DNA from: Stentor roeselii
Taxonomy: Eukaryota; Ciliophora; Heterotrichea; Heterotrichida; Stentoridae
Assembly: GCA_006503475.1 (NCBI GenBank)
Contig: RSEH01000170.1
Span: 42,209-106,208, forward strand
Length of the DNA stretch: 64,000 nt
Direction of reading: 5' to 3'
Part shown: positions 61,023-64,000 of the stretch, piece by piece
Layout: each line of letters opens with the position of its first letter
Numbering within the stretch: position 1 is the first letter of the stretch
Translations under genes and position numbers: made by a program
The notes under the pieces: model-generated
Seen by the model: the letters and a program-made list of their open reading frames with translations, nothing else
Told to the model about the DNA's origin: nothing
The model's database searches: none

Positions 61023-63955
61023 GTTTGGTGAATACAAGCCACAGATATTGCATAAATATTTTGCTCATTATCTATACCTGATAAAAGGAATATGCAGACA
61101 TGAACTTTATCCTCAAAAGATATTCATTATTTATGAAAACTGATCGGCAATTAAACAAATAACCAGACCCTCAGAGCGAGACCAGACTGCTATTGTGAAA
61201 ATATAGCTAAAATAAAGGCCATTTTTATTGTTAAGAACTGAAAGCACCCCATGTACTTTAAAGGCAATGGCTCATGATTATTAGGCTAATAAAAAAGCGT
61301 TAAGACTTTCATTTTGATACACTCACAAAGGTTCCTCCTTATTTTAAACAACTTTTTAAAATATCATCAATTACTGGGTAATATAAATCTATTATGTTGT
61401 AAAATATAGATCTCATGCGAAAACCGTCAATATTGGAATAGCTATTCCATAATATGCACAATATGAATTATTTTTATTAAACATCTGAAAATACTGTACA
61501 ATAAACATCATACGAAACTAAAAGAGTTTTCTTGAATTATATGAAATTGTAATATATTTATTGAATCAAATCGAATGATAAACTTTTTCTTATTTTCTAA
61601 TCTTGAGTCATGGCTTTCTAGTTAAATATCTTACTCTATATCGAATCAGTATGAATGCATTCTCTTATATATGAATATCAGAGAAACTAGTAATTAATAT
61701 CATGAATTCCTAATAGTCTAAAAAAATGTTTTATTTGTTAATTATTAATATAATTTAATAGCATTTAGGATCTATCTTGAAAGCAAAAAATAATGATTTC
61801 CATATAAAGATGATGATCTTATAAATCCGAAAAATTATTTAGAATCAAGATTAATGAAGGTATAAAAAATAGATGATTTACCTATAAGGATAATTATGAA
61901 GTCAATGCTTCTAAATTATAGACTTAAGCCATTAATTATTATTATCACATGGTTTAAACATATTATTTACCTCTTAATTGTATTCAAAAAAATTTCACCC
62001 TATCGAAATTAGATTAAAATTGTTATTTGAGATTATATATTTAATATTTTTCTATCTTACCCAATTCTAAGTTTATCATATTTTCTCCTATTTACTTGAA
62101 TAATTACAAGATTATACAAAAAATTAAATATATCTATTGTGAAGTGATGCAAAAATAAATTTTTTCACTCAAATTTTACATTCATAATTATAAAATTTTC
62201 TCTCAACCTGAGTCTTAACAAGAACTTATTTAATTTACTCAGAATTTTATTCATCATAATAAAAGAATCACCCACATCGATAGTTTTCGATGATTCGATA
62301 TTAATTTCGAACACTTTCAAGATCTCAATGTTGAACATATTCTCCCAAACTAAGTCTTCATCGATTACTTATAAACTCCTTTTAAATATTCATAATATTT
62401 GCTATTTTAGTTCCGGTTAATAAAATTTTAATACCTTTAGTTAAATAGAAATCACCAGTCATCATAATTCTGTGATGCATTTTTTTATATTTTGACTCAC
62501 TCTAGAGTTAACAATATCAGAATATTTACAGTTTTAAGTACAATGATTCTTATATTATATTTGATTATTACGTTGTTTTTATTAATATAGAAGTTAGAAC
62601 AAGATTTCTTCAAGATTTTGGCGGTGCCCATTATGAGTTAGTCAATTTTTTTTACAAAAACATCGGTTTATGTTATATTAATATATTTTCGGCAGAGATC
62701 ACTTTTAATTCTAAAACTCTTCTGATAAATATAGTCTCAGTTATTATAATTTTTCGTTTGAATTGAAAAAACTTAAGGTTGATATTGATTTTTCATTATA
62801 CTATACTCTAATGCCTAGGAAAAAATGATTAAGTTTCCCTCTTTAGAAGAATTCTTTAAATGGAGTACTTTAATAGTTAGAATTATGTTCAGCAAATCAG
62901 TCATTGTCTGAAAAAAAAAATATAATGCTTTGATGATTATGAAAAAAGTTTTTTTTAGGATTTCATGCAATCATGAAATAGTATTATCCAATTGATATTC
63001 TCTATTCCTTTAGAATCTTAATTTATATAAGTGGACATTACTTATTCAAGGTAGATAGATTGAAAAGACCTGTTAAGCGAATAATAAGAATTCGATAATT
63101 ATCTATTGATGGATTAAATAGGAAGTTTAGATAATTAATGAAAAAAGGTTCATGAATTATAGAAATTTTAGCTATATTAGTTTAAAATATATCAATTGAA
63201 AAATCACTAAATATAAATATCCATTTGCATGGCAATTTTTTTTTAATCTGCAAATTATGTCTAGTTCTATTTAGATATTTTTTAATTAATATAAGTACAA
63301 GTTAGATTCAAATGATTATTGAATCATGATTATTTTATTTCTCTCTTTTTGATCTTAACTAACATTAAGACTCTCTTCAATTCAAATAATCTAAGCTTAT
63401 ATAATATCTTTTATTAGTACTTTAGCACATTATTAAGAGATAATCCTAAATTTATGATTCAAGATAACTTGTATTATGAATTATAAAGATACTGAATTTC
63501 AAAGGGGAATTAATATATATAAAAAAGCATAAGACAATAGAAAAATATTAGAAAGAATTTAGATAGCGATGATTGACGAATTTTAAAAAAGATTTTATGA
63601 AAGAATATTATCTTTGTAACAAATAGAATTACTCAATGAGTTGATAAAATTTTAATTATCAAATATTACGGCTCTCAATAAAACCAAAGGCAGTAAATTA
63701 TTTTAAAATATGTACAAAGTTGTTCTTTAATTAATGTGCTAATACGAATTTTAAAAATAGAGTTGAAAAATATTTTTAAATGCGAAAATGGTTAAATTTA
63801 AATAGAGAAGCAATAAAAAGAAAGGCCTTTGCTAACTCATAAAATATATATATTGATTACGATTAAAATACTTTTTCAGTAATAAATTAGTGGGTAGAAA
63901 AACTTCACTAGAATTGATAGTACATTTTTTTTAAAATTTAAGTTTAATTGATTAC
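61023..63955. other. Subtelomeric AT-rich region without genes
   Basis: Nearly 3 kb with no open frame of 60 codons, no recognised repeat family and no RNA gene. It borders the telomere directly. Confidence 0.6.
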
Positions 63956-64000
63956 TAGGGTGTTAGGGTGTTAGGGTGTTAGGGTGTTAGGGTGTTAGGG
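63956..64000 (+). repeat. Telomere, (TGTTAGGG)n
   Basis: Five exact copies of the 8-base unit TGTTAGGG fill 63961-64000, preceded by TAGGG at 63956-63960. The G-rich strand runs 5' to 3' to the window end, as expected for a right chromosome end. The complement, CCCTAACA, is the heterotrich (Stentor) repeat as I recall it. Confidence 0.95.

Noticed and set aside
1-64000. CRISPR arrays, transposons, rRNA or bacterial operon signals
   Set aside because: None seen; the 15-nt introns, telomere and gene content are eukaryotic macronuclear.

Overview
This window is the end of a ciliate macronuclear chromosome, most likely from Stentor coeruleus or a close heterotrich. Three observations support this. 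(1) The right edge is a run of the 8-base telomere unit TGTTAGGG (63956-64000), the type known from Stentor and related heterotrichs. (2) TAA, TAG and TGA all end conserved reading frames (m-AAA protease, P4-ATPase, GCP5), so the standard code is used, which is unusual for a ciliate and typical of Stentor. (3) I found 13 introns by reading across in-frame stops. Every one is exactly 15 nt, GTA...AG, and 12 of 13 have A at position 10. The Stentor assignment comes from recalled knowledge of that genome, not from a database search.

Layout. 1-28280 is very dense: a coiled-coil gene running off the left edge, a GAS2-domain (GAR) coiled-coil protein, a MORN protein, further coiled-coil proteins, a NudE-like/kinesin fusion, a lipidated MORN/IQ protein, Pol III subunit RPC4, gamma-tubulin complex protein GCP5, an LRR coiled-coil protein, a CDPK, an importin-alpha-like protein, a VDAC-like barrel, a mitochondrial m-AAA protease, SSNA1 and an unknown. 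28281-38483 holds a double-FHA protein, a P4-ATPase flippase, a TBC-domain protein, CFAP144/FAM183 and phosphomevalonate kinase, with two AT-rich gaps. 38484-57849 is looser: a pair of paralogous lipidated kinases, zinc-finger and RING proteins, a GST, an EF-hand-like/pseudokinase/LRR protein, a nucleotide-sugar transporter and several unknowns. 57850-63955 is subtelomeric, AT-rich and without an intact gene; it contains the decayed 3' end of an S-adenosylhomocysteine hydrolase gene and a decayed zinc-finger/WD40 gene.

Common threads. Many genes concern microtubules, basal bodies or cilia (GAS2-like, NudE-kinesin, GCP5, SSNA1, CFAP144, MORN). Seven proteins start MG with a nearby Cys, predicting N-myristoylation plus palmitoylation. 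Genome packing is extreme: three head-to-head pairs have start codons only 8, 9 and 13 bp apart, one tail-to-tail pair shares its stop codons within a single TTAA, and one tandem pair is 9 bp apart. No tRNA, rRNA, CRISPR or transposon was recognised. Protein names come from motif and sequence recognition by eye; coiled-coil 'unknowns' remain unnamed on purpose.
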